A stretch of DNA of 64,000 bases from Undaria pinnatifida. Taxonomy: Eukaryota; Sar; Phaeophyceae; Laminariales; Alariaceae. The stretch lies in NCBI GenBank assembly GCA_012845835.1, contig JABAKD010000018.1, forward strand, positions 1,992,616 to 2,056,615. The letters are read 5' to 3'. A program made the translations under genes and the position numbers. The notes under the pieces were generated by a model. It ran no database searches. It saw only the letters and a list, made by a program, of their open reading frames with translations, and had not been told where the DNA came from. This document shows positions 29,977 through 43,400 of the stretch, one piece after another (within the stretch, counting starts at the first letter, position 1; the number at the start of each line of letters is the position of its first letter).

Positions 29977-30272
29977 ACTGATTCGACGATACCCCCCCCC
30001 AAAAAAAAAACAAAAAACAGTGATTTTCTGTAACGAACGTGTCATGGCTGCTCGATCGACACGAGGAACGAATGCCATGAACAAATTGAAAGACCTTCTC
30101 GTCAATATTTTTTTCGCTTGATAGCACGAAGGAATATCGAAGGACGATGTCGGGGTGGCAAAAAAAGGGGAACAACGGTTAACCGTGTTTTCTTTTCGGG
30201 AGATACGCGCAGGAGCTGGTTTCCAAACCGGCGATCTCGTTAGTTAGAGAAAAGTTGAGGGGGAGTATCACC
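29977..30272 (+). mobile_element. B-family element, diverged
   Basis: It starts GACTGATTCGACGATACCCCC. It has GTGTCATGGCTGCTCGATCG, CGGGAGATACG and GGAGCTGGTTTCCAAACCGG, and a degraded right end near GTATCACCGTGG. Confidence 0.7.
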
Positions 30273-31110
30273 GTGGGATGACACGACGACACATACATGT
30301 ATATACATACGTAATGTCTCCTGATGATGATGATGATATCTTTGAGGTGAACAGACAGGCTGAAGGCGAAAAAAACATTTCCACCCTCTAGATACGAATC
30401 CCTCAATGAAAATAGTATAGATTGTCGTCCTCGACCCGAAGTCAATGTTTTGGGGGCAGGTAGCGTGTCCAAGCCAATGAGAACATTCCCACCGTGCAGA
30501 ATAATAACGACCAAAATATGACAGTCAGTGAATCGACGTTTCGACCAAAGGTAAGGTCGGTACGGCCATACGCCGTGCGGCATAACATGACACACTGACA
30601 AATATCGACGAGAAAAATATTGTCACCACAAAATATAATTCTTGAAAGTTTTCCGCACAAGACTACAATTTTTCAAACGCGATATACGAAAAATTCAGTA
30701 GTAGTTGTACACACAAGTACGGCATCGTGAAGTTGCATTACCCCGAGCGTCAAATTAAAATCATCGGGTGGAAAAAATATTGTCAAATCCGCCGCTGGGG
30801 AGCTTCACCGTGCTTGATACCAAAATAAAAAGACTGGAAACGGCCGGAAACGACGAAAACAACAAGTCGTCACAATCCGAATCGAGACAATAATCATGTA
30901 CGAACGGCGGCGAAACTTTTTTTAAACAAAACAAATAACGAAAAAAAAGAAACAAAACACGAAAACAAGTCGAGCACGACACGACAGGCGCGCGCACTCT
31001 CCCAGAACAAACGACGTTTTTCCAAGAAGAGCGGCAGGAGGAGGAGCAACAATAATAGCGGGATCAGACTAAATAACAATCACCACCATCGCCCATCGTC
31101 TCTACACCTC
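30273..31110. other. No gene recognised; lies upstream of the proposed host gene
   Basis: AT-rich with a (GAT)n run at 30323-30336. It could hold the promoter of the gene proposed to start at 31401. No specific promoter element was identified. Confidence 0.3.
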
Positions 31111-31119
31111 CTTGCTTTT

Positions 31120-31120
<1 letters not shown>

Positions 31121-31147
<27 letters not shown>
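31121..31147. repeat. (CAG)n microsatellite upstream of proposed exon 1
   Basis: About eight CAG units, with further CAACAG-type repeats at 31271-31302. Both precede the candidate start codon and would be in the 5' UTR or upstream DNA. Confidence 0.85.
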
Positions 31148-31150
<3 letters not shown>

Positions 31151-31400
31151 CGTGGTAGTTCAGTAGTGCTCAGTGTTGACAATCGTCTAGTTGTTCAACT
31201 TGTTGTACGCAAACAACACTCACTGCTGACTGGCTGCCGCTACGTCTCGGTTCGTCAAGGGAGGGAGCCACTACAACAACAGCAGCAACAGCAACAGCTA
31301 AGCTACAGCTGCTGTGCTGTGCTTTTTTGGCTGCCAAACGTCCTCAGCAGGAATTGTCTGCGGGCGTCGAGTCCCGATATCCGCCACATTTCCAGAGAGA

Positions 31401-31470
31401 ATGACAGCTTCTTCGGCCACCAAGAAGCGGTGCTGGTCGTTCCATGTTACAGGGGTCAGCAGGAAAAAAG
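31401..31470 (+). CDS. Proposed exon 1 of the host gene
   Basis: It starts at ATG with A at -3 and reads 23 codons (MTASSATKKRCWSFHVTG...). It stops at a strong donor AAAAAAG|GTGAGC in phase 1. Its phase fits exon 2 at 36752. The 5.3-kb intron is long and could hide further exons or separate this start from the gene. Confidence 0.4.
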
Positions 31471-34400
31471 GTGAGCTCTATTTATCTCTCGCTCGTCACC
31501 AAGGTAAGCTGCGTATCATAGTGCGGGAGCTACGAACACGAACTCGCCGTGGAGTATGCTCGTAGACGTTGCACGCAGGGCCGAGCCGGGTGTTGTTGAC
31601 CGAGTGTCTTTGTCTGTGCGGGTTATGCTCGGCCGCGTATTGGTATTGTTGCATTTGGGAGACATCTATCTGCCAGCGATCTGTGTTGAATATGAGGACG
31701 TACTGTTTCGAAGTAATGTCCTATCTATAGTCTAGACTCGACTTTTACTTGAAAAACATACCAGGTTGTACGAGGTAGACTATAGTCTATACATTGTTGC
31801 GTCCCGGGTATCTACTGCTACGTACATACTAGGTTCAGACGATAAACAGCAAGAAGGGTGCTGTCTATATCAAATGACGCAAATACCTACTACATCAAGC
31901 TACATACAGCAGTGCTCTCCTAGCAGTGCATTCGGTCTGAATGACGAACGCATGCATGATTGGTTTCGACAAAGTGCTCGTACGGGTAGTGGTAGAGCGA
32001 GGCCGGCATCTTGTGAGCGGCTGTCTAAAGCTGGCTGCCGAACGTTCTCAGCCCAGTGACGATTGATCGGTACAGATGACAAGATATGTGCATGCACGCC
32101 GCGCTGTACCCATCATTCTGCTTGCAGATCAGTACACACAGCAGTGTGTTCTTCACATTACAGCTGGTATTTCCACCCATCTACATCAAGCCTAAGCCAT
32201 GTCCTTGCCGACTCTTGCTAAAAGCAGAGAGAGATATATGATGATAAACTCTGTTGTTGCTACACAGAGATGACTGTACACTGCTGCTGCTATTATGCTG
32301 TTGTTCCTTTTCTGTGTTGTTCTCACCTTTGCTTGCATAGCCAAGTCCGTGTTCACAGGACAAGGCTCCAGTCACTCTGGCGCGAATTAATACCCCATTG
32401 GCCAGGGAAGAAAAGAAAAAAGCAAGCCAAAAATGATAAAACACGACGAACAAAAATAAGACACCTCTCCCAATAAAAACTCACTCATATAGTATATTAC
32501 GAGTACCAACAACGCAGCTTGCAAAGGTGAGTGTTGACCTGAAATTCGTCAAACTCACGGCTGACGTCCTTGAAAACTAGTTATAAAATCTAATACTGAC
32601 TTGTCCTTGCAAGATAAATATTATACTCCATATATTATTGTTCAATGAATGTCATATTATATTATTGGGTTGGAACTCATGAAAATCGCCGTAACCGTGC
32701 GACCCAAGGGTTTTATGTATTACGCAGCTTGCGAAGATGACTATCGACCCTAAAAATGTGGAACTCACAGCTGTGACGTTTTTTGGGGGCGGCATCTCTA
32801 CACTATATAATATAGTCTATTGTCGGAGGGCAAAAATATCAACAATTCTGCTAAAATAAAGAAAACACACTCTCAAGTCCGCCAAATATAGTCTATATCG
32901 TACACCTCAGGGTATCATGGTATATCACAGTGTAAGTCGGAAGTCGGCGTGCCCGGTCGGTATGCCCGGTCGGTACCAGTACTGGCACATATACGTTTCA
33001 AGATACGCAGCTGAAACCGACTACACGGCGCGCCACCTAGCAGGAAACCAAACCACGAATAAAAAGTACGAAATGCGAGGAAAAAAAAAAAAACTAATTT
33101 AAAGGGAAGAAGATAAAAAAAAAAAACGGGAGAACTAGAAAATGAAGCGAGGAAACCAGGAGGGACGCACGCGCAATAAATGACGTAAACTTGCCACCAC
33201 CAGGAGGAAGGGAGGGATGTTGTAGCAATGTAAAATAAGGCGAGCTATGCACACATCATCTGAACAGCGCTCCCACATACTCGTACCATTATCATTCTAA
33301 GTATTTCTGTTTTGGCGGGAATATAAGAACCGTTGTACATACCTACCTGGTGGCGTTAAAAAAGTTCGAGTTGGCAATGCTTCCACTTGGACAGTCAGTC
33401 TTGAAAAATGTCCAATTCCAAATATTTGAAAAATAATAGGACGCTATGTCCTTTTCGTTGCCTCGAACACACGCCTTTAGATTTAGGACCCACCCCGTGG
33501 TATATATCATTAAAATTAAGACACACTCCAGCTGGTGAGATCGAATATTTTGTCCAAACTCATGGTATATATAAGGGGAGTCGCCGACCTATATCCTTAA
33601 TGAGCTTAATGAGGACACACAACCCGTAATACGCGCGATCGGAGTATCACACACAGCTTGCAAAGATGAGTTTCGACAAAATATTCGATCTCACAGCTGG
33701 AGTGGATTTTAATTTTTATAATATAGACTAGACTAGACTATACAGCTTGCAAAGATGAGTTTCGACGAAATATTCGATCTCACAGCTGGAGTGTATCCTA
33801 ATTTTTACTCCATATTATATATGACACACAGCGTAGATAGTATACCAGGCATGAAATGCGTCAGCTGTGATATGTGCGTGTACCACCTTTTAGTTTGTGA
33901 TTTTTCTCTGGGGTATTCCTCAGCTCCAGAGTGACTGGAGCCTGTCCTGTGACCACGGACTTGATCATGCGAGTTAATGTGAGAACAACAACCAGTATTA
34001 ACAGGAATAATAGATGAAAACGCATCACACTCCATGCGTCTCCGGATCCTTGCCCCCGACTCAGTCCTCAACCCAAAAACATGTATTACAGGCAGGCAGG
34101 GGCCTGTAGAAACCGCGGAACCGATCTCCCTGCCCACGCCTACCCCACCTCAGCGCGTGGTCAACTAACTAACTGTTACTTGGCAGGGTGATGTCTCGGG
34201 GTGGAAGTGCGCGCACACACTCTTAATTCCTATAAATATAGAGAGAGAGCTCCCTCTGTTCTTCGTCGCGACCTAACCAACCAGGCTAAACAAATGTTCT
34301 TCTATTTTACATTGGCATGTACGTCATACTACATTTTACATCACTACTACTTATTAATAGTCTAGATAGACTATTATTGTGATGATGAGTGTATAAACGA

Positions 34401-37400
34401 CGCATTCCTCGGTTTTCGTTTCCTGCTAATGCCGCTATTCAAAAAAGAATACAGACAGCAGTTGAAAGAATACAATACCCCATCAGTTTCACAAAATTGT
34501 TTCTCTCACATTTGTATCATGCATAGACTATGTACGAAGCGGATTATTGAAAGCTCACCTGCCGCGTGAGCCAGAACCGTGTGGTTGTTGTGTTGAATCG
34601 TTCTTCGTGCTGTTTTGTCTGTCCCTGTCATTCGTGTGGCAGACGTTACACACGGACCATGCTCTCAACCGCCTGTACAGCAAAACAACACATAACAGCA
34701 GCAGCAAGGAGCTCAGCTGTTGTTGTATTTATATTAGCTGCATGCAGTCGGGCAGAGTTGAACGCTTGGTCATATTGCACCCCACCATGTCTTGAGCAAC
34801 ACGACGCACAAGATCCATCGTGCGCATGACATATATGTGCGGAGTTTCACACACAAGCTTGCACATATGAGTTTTGACCAGATCTTCTATTTCACAGCTG
34901 GAGTGTATTCTTATATTATATGGGACCTAAACCTCTTGAACTCCCCCCCCCCCCCCCCCTTCCTTTTTTTCTTTCCGCTCCCTTATGCTCAAACGCCCCA
35001 CCTAACATCAAAATCTGCCAGAGTAATAAAATTTTCCACGCACTTGATATCTCCTCATCATCTTTCTAGAGCCATCCATGCCGCTGCTGCAATTCATTCC
35101 CCCCCCCCCCCCCCAACGCCCCCTCCTTCCCCACCACCCGCATTATCGGCTAGACCTAGCACCACGCGTATAGCAAACCCTTACATCTATGCGAACTAAA
35201 GGTGTTGTTTAAATAACACTTTCGCCCCCCCCCCCCCCCCCCCCCCGCTCCCCCCCCACCCCCACCCCCACCCCCACCCCCTCGAACGCTTCGCCCTCTC
35301 CTCACTGATTGTACGACTTGCATTATATACGTTATAAACTGATGCATTCTTTCCAAAACCGTCAGATTTATCCTTTCTTTTCAAAAACGTCAGATTTATC
35401 CTCTCAGAGGATTCTATAGTTTTCCACGCACAGATTGAGCTGCCCCGCACGTCCCGCCCCCGCACCCCCCCCCCCGCTCCCTCTTGATCAAACCCAAGCC
35501 CCCACGTCCGTAAAAACTCCGCCTTCTCCTGACCGGTTATTCGACTTGCAGGATTCACTTGATGAACTGATGCATTTCCTTCCACAGCTGTCACATTTTG
35601 TCCCCCTCAGAAACGGTTTTTTTGGTTCCGCACACAGATTGCCTAACATCACCCTGTTGATCCTTTTAGCTGCGCATATAGTTGCAAGGGAAGTGTCGCC
35701 GACCTATATGCTTAATGAGCACACACACAACCCGTAATACGCGCGATCGGAGTATCACACACAGCTTGCAAAGAGGAGTTTCGACAAAATGTTCGATCTC
35801 ACACGTGGAGTGTACTTTTATTTTTACATTGTGTGCAGAATGCCCCTACCCCCATGATATCTCTTTACAGCATAATGCATGCTGCACTTGACTTCAGTCA
35901 TTGCAAAGCCATCCGGCTTGTTGTTGTCGTCGCAATTTTTCAGTTTAGCTCGCACGCTACTTAAACGTACCTGGTAGCACTAAGTATATGCCAGCGTCCC
36001 GCAGCAGTTAGTTGGCATCAGGTTAGAGGGTCCAGGCGCGATAGAAAAGGCGTATTATTAAACCAGGCTATTTGCCACCATATATATAGTAACGACTAAC
36101 AACCAGTTGTTGTCCCATTAATAATGACAATGCATTGCTGCCTGGGTACGTCGTAGATTTAGACCTAGATTTTAGATCTACTAAAATACCTCGCGGAAGC
36201 ACTTCCTCCAAACACGACTAGGATCTGAGTGTCAACAAACACAAAAAAAAAAAAAGAGGAATGCGCATACTCGTATTTTCATTAGTGTAGGCTATACGTG
36301 GTAGAAAAGATCTTTCGGGTGCTAACAAATTAACTTGAGCTTCCGCGGCTCCCTGGAATCTAAGTTTCATCACCTGTCGGATAAGAAAAAACAGAAATTC
36401 ACCGCTTCCGACTCTGCCTCCCCCCCTTCCCCCCACCCCCGTCCCTCCCGAATCCCCCAATCCCCACCCTCCACCGCCCACGCTGTTCCATGGGTCGATT
36501 CCTCCTCTGACCCATGACAGTCCACGATAGATCCAGAAAACGCGGCAACACCCCGATGCTCCTCGTCCCGTCGCGCTATCTCGGATTAAGCTCGTCGACG
36601 TGCGGTGACAGGATGCCACACTGTCTGTCTGTCTGTCTTGTGTGTCTGTCTGTCTGTGCTGCTTGTTTGTTTTCCGGCGAGTATTGTTTGCCCGTTTGAT
36701 GTCGATACCTACCTACTGGAGGACCTCTTGCCCCCTATACTGCCTGTATAGAGCCAGTCCTGCGCCATCCTCCCACACCGCCACCGCGCGCACATTGCGT
36801 CGTGGCCCACAAAGTAAATCCTTCTGCCCGACGAAGAGTTCGCGACAAACCCAAAAAAACAGGTAGGTGCATAATTTGATAAAGTTATTATTAATATTAT
36901 AATTGATTGCTGGTTATCAACAGTCAATACGCAATTCAAACCCGGATAATTTTATTCATCAACCAACCCGTTTTCCTATCTCCAATCTATGATTTTTTGC
37001 TGCCTTTTGATTGCGCTCGGATCGTCGCTCGCTTAGTCGACTAGACTAACTGGTTAATGTGCTTCAATCATCGTTTTTGTTTTTAGTAGTGATAGATAGA
37101 CAAGCAAGTTTTTTTTTTGCTATATTTTGCTTGCCTGCTCTCTGTCTACTACTACTGTAAAAACTAGGTACCATACATTGCATGTTTATAAGTATGAACA
37201 CTTACTTCTTGCTACCGCTACCGTTTATACTCTGATCACGCCTACTACGTTTCCCATTGCTGCAGTTGTTCTGTTTAATTTTTACTTTTTTTTCTCTTTA
37301 TCTTGCGGCGGATGGGGAAAAATATTCTGCTTAATATTCTGTAATCTTGCCTGTGTGTGGTTGCTTGCTTGCTTGGTTGTGCTCGTTTCAACCGCGCGCC

Positions 37401-40400
37401 ATCAACAAAGTGTTAGCTTTGTATTGACTCAGTTGTCTTTCGAGAGAAACCGCCCTGGTTGGTCGCTTGGTTGCGCTCGTTTCAACCACGCGCCTTGAAT
37501 ACTGTGTTCGTATAAACTCTCTTGTCTCGTGAAAAAAAACTAATCCCACACCGTACTGCTGTGTGTGATCTTCTCTGGTAACTTCGAGAAATCCTTCCGA
37601 AAACATGTGGACAAGGTTGGGCGGCGCGGGGGGGGGTCGGGGGGTCGTAATTCTTGACTGATTCTACGATACCCGCCCCCAAAATAAACAGCGAGTTTCT
37701 TTAACGAACGTTTCATGACTGCTCGACACGAAGAAGGATGCTATGAAAAATGCAATATTCACATATTTTCTTGTTCGCAAAGAAAGGACGGTCGAACGAT
37801 GACGTCGGGGGAACAAGGGGCACCGTTTCACAGGAGATACGGCCGGGAGCTGGTTTCAAAACCGGCGATTTTGTCGAAGAAAAGTTGGGGGGGCTGCCGT
37901 AGTAAGACTCTCTTAAGAGTTAAAACTGCGGGTTCTAATGGTCCTGAGAACTACTTAAAGCAACGCACCAAAATACCCGCGATATTTAGACTATTATGGC
38001 TGTATAAGGTCAGTAAAAAGTTGAATATAATCGTTTTTGCGTTTTTGGCGGCGCTGAGAGTTACTTACTATTTACCCTCTTCCTCCTTGTTCTTACAGCA
38101 GTAGCAGATCGACCCGGTTATGTTTTCAAGTAGTCTGTCCCCAAGTTGCTGTTAGACGGTTGAATAGCCCTATACCTTGTTGTGTAATACTTGAGTATAT
38201 TCCAAAACCCACGCGAAGAACGGTCGGGTGGTATTTGCATCTGACCTGATGATCACCTTTGTGCGCAGACTAATCATTTCCGTTCGTCTTGGTGTGTGTC
38301 CGTTCGTCTGTCACACAAAGTCGTAAGAAGTGACTCGCCATTCACGCCACTCATCCCCCCGGGCCATACACAGACGCAATACACACCAAGCAAATCTGGA
38401 AAAACACCTTGTTTAACTTTATCGTTTTAGTCCGCAAACGGCATGGACCAGGGTTTCCACACTACATCCTTAGTGGTTTAGCGTCACTCAAGACGATCAA
38501 GGTAGCTCACAGTGTCTTTCTGCAGCTTGTCAAGGGAGTTGTATTAGCCATGATATCATACCAATTACTAGTTTCTGTATGTCAGGTAGTGTGCTGTCTT
38601 TCTGGCAGATGTGCGAATAAGGTGCATTTTTTTTTCGCAGTTTGTCGGGGGGAAGGGTAATTATTAAACATCAGCCATGATATAATACTAGTAGAAGTTC
38701 AGCCAGTAGTTCTGTGTCTTCTGACAAAATGCCTGGTTGATAGTATGTAGTTATCACTTACACACGTCCACCTTGTTAACGTTCGACATGTACCTACACA
38801 ATCAATTTCTTGCTCCCAGGAGCTAAACTGAAGGAAGCTTCGGTCCTTTCGTCGTTTCGGGAAAGGTACACCGCTGTCAGGAGACTAGCGCTCAGCTCTT
38901 CCACCGCGACAACAGCTACCGACGGCAAAGGCAACGGAGGTGCCTCCAAGACAGTTTGCGTCGAGGTTCAGTTCATCGGACCGCAACCCAGCCAGGGGCC
39001 TGGTGCCCTGCTGTGCAACCTGCTCTCCGGCACATCGGTCGAGGCCCGCCCCATTGAGCTTCGCCGTGGCCGCGACAACAAGCGAAAAAGACGGGACAGC
39101 GGATCTGATGACGGGAGTGAAGTAGGTGAGTGAGAATCCGTGCCATAACCTGCACGTTGCTCAAAAAGTTGTTTTGGTTAGTTGTTTTCCTCCCTCGTTG
39201 TTTATCGTCCCATTCGCTTCCTCCCGACTTGTCTCGCGCAGAAGATGTTGAGGCTCGGCGACTTTGTGGATAAAAATATAGTGGGCACAGGTACTAATCT
39301 GTGTAGTACTACCACTGTAAGTGTCTTCCGTTCTCTACCCACTTGGGAGGTGTATATATGTGTTCACGTTAAACTCCCCCCCCGCAACCCCCTCCCCTCG
39401 GTACACACTTTCCGCAGATTGGGGTTTTTACTTTGTCTTCCAGGATGTACGTTTTGGTGCACAGTACGCAGCAGTACGGAAAAAGGGTTGCTGTTCGGAC
39501 ATGTATGCACATGTAACACCCGCAAATTTTTGGACTGGGGTTCCGTCGGGAGTTCGTGACTGGTATGATTGTTTCCCCCCGATACCTCGGCTCGCACCCA
39601 CGACTAACCTTAGAGTCGTTACCAACGAACGCAAGAAAAAAAACACGAATTCTGACAAAATGTTACGATTCCTGACATTCATTAGAAACTATCAAATGTC
39701 ACGTTTCGGTCGTAGCATGGTGCATGTGGTAGAGCATCTTGGTCCCCCCACCTGTGGACATACAAGTAGCATCGTCACCTGATAGATATGTAGCAGCAGG
39801 CGTTACATGACATGTACGTATTATGTCGCGAGTGAGTGCGTCATTCGTTCCTACCGATTTCGATGACTCACACTAAAAGCACTATTCAAATTTCAAAATA
39901 CAACATGAAAATAATGATATTCGTCACTATTTTGTTTCGGCTCTCCCGTCGTTTTTCAACATCCGGGGGAGTCACCGACCTATATCTTTCATGAGGATCA
40001 AACATGTAACACGCGCGAACGACCTTGTAAATTTTGAGCAACTTCTGTATATTAGTGAAAAACACGAGATGTACCACGCAGCTTGCAAAGTTGAGCTTCA
40101 ACCATTCAATCGGTCGTACTCACACCTGACGTTTTTCAATTTTTATAAAAACTACCACCTACCTGGTACTTACTGCTGTGCAAATATTCTTCATCTTGCC
40201 CATTCATTGCCACCTTTTTCGACTCAAAGTACGAAAAGGGTACATATTACCACAACAGAGTAGTAGATATTATGTTAACCCCCTGGCATTTAATGGTCTG
40301 TTCTGTAACCCTTCCTTCTCTTCGTGACACGAATGTAACCTAGAGTGTGCATCCAAGTGTGTCGTTCCGTCTCGAAAGCGATCGTGCGGCTCGATATAAC

Positions 40401-43400
40401 TCCAAGAACGTGTCCTTTTCGAATGTACGCCTGTATATCACGTACGTAACCTCTTTGGAGCAAAGACGCAGGTTGACGGTCCTGTTCTTGCCGTTTGACG
40501 GGGGCATCCGTCATGGACGGCCGTCACAGACCTCCCCATATTGTAAATCATACTGGTAGTAGGATATGTTAAGTCGAAATAGGTCTTGACGGGTCAAGGT
40601 GGGCATATTTACTCGGGAACAATTGTCAACATTGTTGCATTTTTTCATGACTGAAAGTAAAACGCCCAAAACAACTACCAGGTACGAGTATATGTAAGTT
40701 CAGCGTGAGTTAGCAACACTCCATGAAAAATCGACGAACAGTGGGACCCGGGGGGGAAAAATGGACGACACCTGTGACCACGGCTTGCCCCGAAGCTGGA
40801 AAGTAGATGCGTGTGAAAAAAAAAAAAAAAGTACGGCGGTATCTATATAGCAGTGCCTACAAATAAATACAATACTGGTGTGCGTTCTTCAAAACTGGAA
40901 TTTCCATCCATCTAAATTAAATCCCTAATGACTGGTGCCCGTGCCGATCGATGCCTCTCCTCCCAGAGAGACGAGCTCACTTATCATACGAACCAAACAG
41001 GTATATACATTTTGCACATGACAAATACGGGTGATTGGTCATTAAAGGCCAAACGCAAGAAATGTGAGGGCGGAACACGTGCGAGCCAGCACGCTGGACA
41101 ACGTTCAAGGAAGAAACAGAAAAGAGCGATAATAAAAAAGAACGACTGCTGCTAATACTCACACGATAGTACTCGTCCAGTAACAAACGCATTAGACTAG
41201 TAGTACTTCAAATAGAACGACCCGGAGCGCCTCAAGTGCCCATCACTCATTCATCAACTTTATGCTCCCCATCATGAATAACAGATCAATCAATTATAGT
41301 TCCATTCGCTATTTAGCCACAAGACGGACAGATGGCCTCGTACCATGCGCGGAAACTTCTGGTTTTAGATTACTACTTCGAAGTATATTTTTCGGTGTAG
41401 AGAACGTTTCAAGCTCCCAACCTACAGTTTGTGACTCGGAAAAAACAAAATTCAGAGGTACTCTTTGCAGCAAGTGCATCGTCTCTCTCCGGTATGGATG
41501 TTGTTTTTCGTCTTGATAATGAACTACCGGGTGCCAATACATATGAATCATTTGACGATTGTGTTTTAGTGCACATTTTCCAGGCACCACAGGTATGAGT
41601 TACTGGCGTTTTTATGCACCATGATGAGCAGTATTAGCATAGAAAAAGGCGAAACAAGTTGTGTGCCTGGTACGATATTTACAAGTGACCTCTTGAATTG
41701 CGCTGCACCATTTTCAATACTCCTCTGTGAAAATGTGCACTGACGTTTACCCACCCCCCCTCTCCCCCAAACCGCTCCCTGTGCTTGCCTGTCGCCTCTG
41801 CACCGTGCACACGATACGTCTGCACCTTCTGCATTCCTCAGAGGCCGAAGGTTGCCGCGACGGAAAGTTCGCAACGACCGACCTCTTCCGCCGGCGAAAA
41901 GAGTTTGCGGAGAAGGTACCCCTCCCCATCCAGGACATTAGCTCTGACAACGACGACGCCACCTACATCAAGGTTTCCGACGAGCTGGAGCCCGTTCCCG
42001 CACCCCTGACCCGGCCCGTGTACCTCACCCCCCTCTCCTTGAAAGGGCTGGCCGCTTTCCCCTCCCCTCCCTCTACGCCTCTCAACGAGATTCCCCCCAC
42101 TAGCCCCTCAAGCCATCTTGTGCGCCCATCCACGCCACCGCGCGAGGAACTACCTCTCTTGACAATCCCCCGGACCTTGAAGCCCCAGGAAAAGGCACTG
42201 CCTCTGCCGGCACCTAGGACCGTGATATCCCGAAAAGAGGTACTCCCTCTCTTGATGGAATCCCGAAAAGAGGTACTGCCATCGTTGACATCTCAGAAAA
42301 AGGTACTGCCCTCGTTGACACCCCAGAAAGAGGTATTGCCTCCTCTGGCACCCCGTAAGGACGTACTTCCCACCTCGGCCCCCGCGGTTGCGCTACCGTG
42401 TACGCGGATGCACTGGGATGACGTCATCTGTCGAATCGACGCTCCCCCGCCGAGGCGGGGCACCCTAGGTCGGCAGCACTCCCTCGACCTAATCGAGGAC
42501 TTGCTCGACACCTCCTGCTCTACCGTCGACCTGCCGCCGTTTAGCCGAGGCCTTCTGGAGCGGCATCACTCACTGGACATGGGGGACGTCAGCTCCTGTT
42601 CCTCCTCCAGTAGCGACTGCGGTGGCACCGACGGCGAAGTCTTCTCTTCCACGGGAAGCGGTAAGAAGATTGACGACGACGAGCAAGGCACCACCACGGA
42701 CAGACATCACACCGGAACTGGCAGGTGTACTCCTCTCCACGAGCCTCCCCTTATGTTCGACATAGCGGAGGAGCTTCTCGAGCACCCTGCGCCACTTCAG
42801 CAGGGTCCGTTGAGCAGCTGGCGACCGCTCAGCTGTGCGCGCGGAGTTCTCCGTGGCATGAGTGTTCAGTGCACGGACAGCGTCGGGATGGATAGCAGCT
42901 ACCAAAACACTTTCCTGCAGCGCCCGATCGAGACCGACCCGCAAAAGGATGCATTTGCCCAAGAAAACTCGCGGGATAGTAGCGGACTGGGATGTCTCGC
43001 GCCGGAGGTTGACGGTAGCGCTGATAGTGCGCGGCGTGTTTCGCCGTCGACTCCAGTATTGGTTTCCTGTGAGACGGCTAAGCGGCAACCGCATGTCGTG
43101 GTGGAATTGGTGCGAGAGGTGAGGGCGGTGGTTGTTCCTCTGAGTGATCTGGGCTTGACCAGTGGGGGGTTGGGCTCGTATTAGAACATAGTAGGAGAGT
43201 TGTTCTTGGCGGAATAGATCGAGCATCAGCGACGATATTGCGGTCTCTACGTTTAGACAACGTCCAACTAGACTAGCTTGGTATGCTCCCCACTTGCTCG
43301 AGTCGATGCGACAGCTTTATTTCAGTTTTCCCCGAGCCCAAGCACCTTCACCCCCGACCCTCCTGTCAAACCACGCCCCACTGTCCCGTGCACGCACGAA

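Larger units (their letters stand above)
31471..36751. other. Proposed intron 1 or intergenic DNA with dispersed repeats
   Basis: Contains D copies (32240-32385 reverse; 33848-33991), C-related pieces and a long C element, and a (CTGT)n run at 36618-36658. Several 60-130-codon ORFs occur, none recognisable. Undetected exons cannot be excluded. Confidence 0.45.
39126..41841. other. Intron 3 of the host gene
   Basis: Contains the candidate micro-exon, an F repeat and a SINE fragment. The rest is unique AT-rich DNA. ORFs of up to 153 codons (39321) show no recognisable domain. Confidence 0.55.

Noticed and set aside
43119..43184. Exon 4 reading through to the TAG at 43182 as the gene end
   Set aside because: A strong donor (GAGAG|GTGAGG) at 43118 joins in phase to four further exons with good splice sites and protein-like content.
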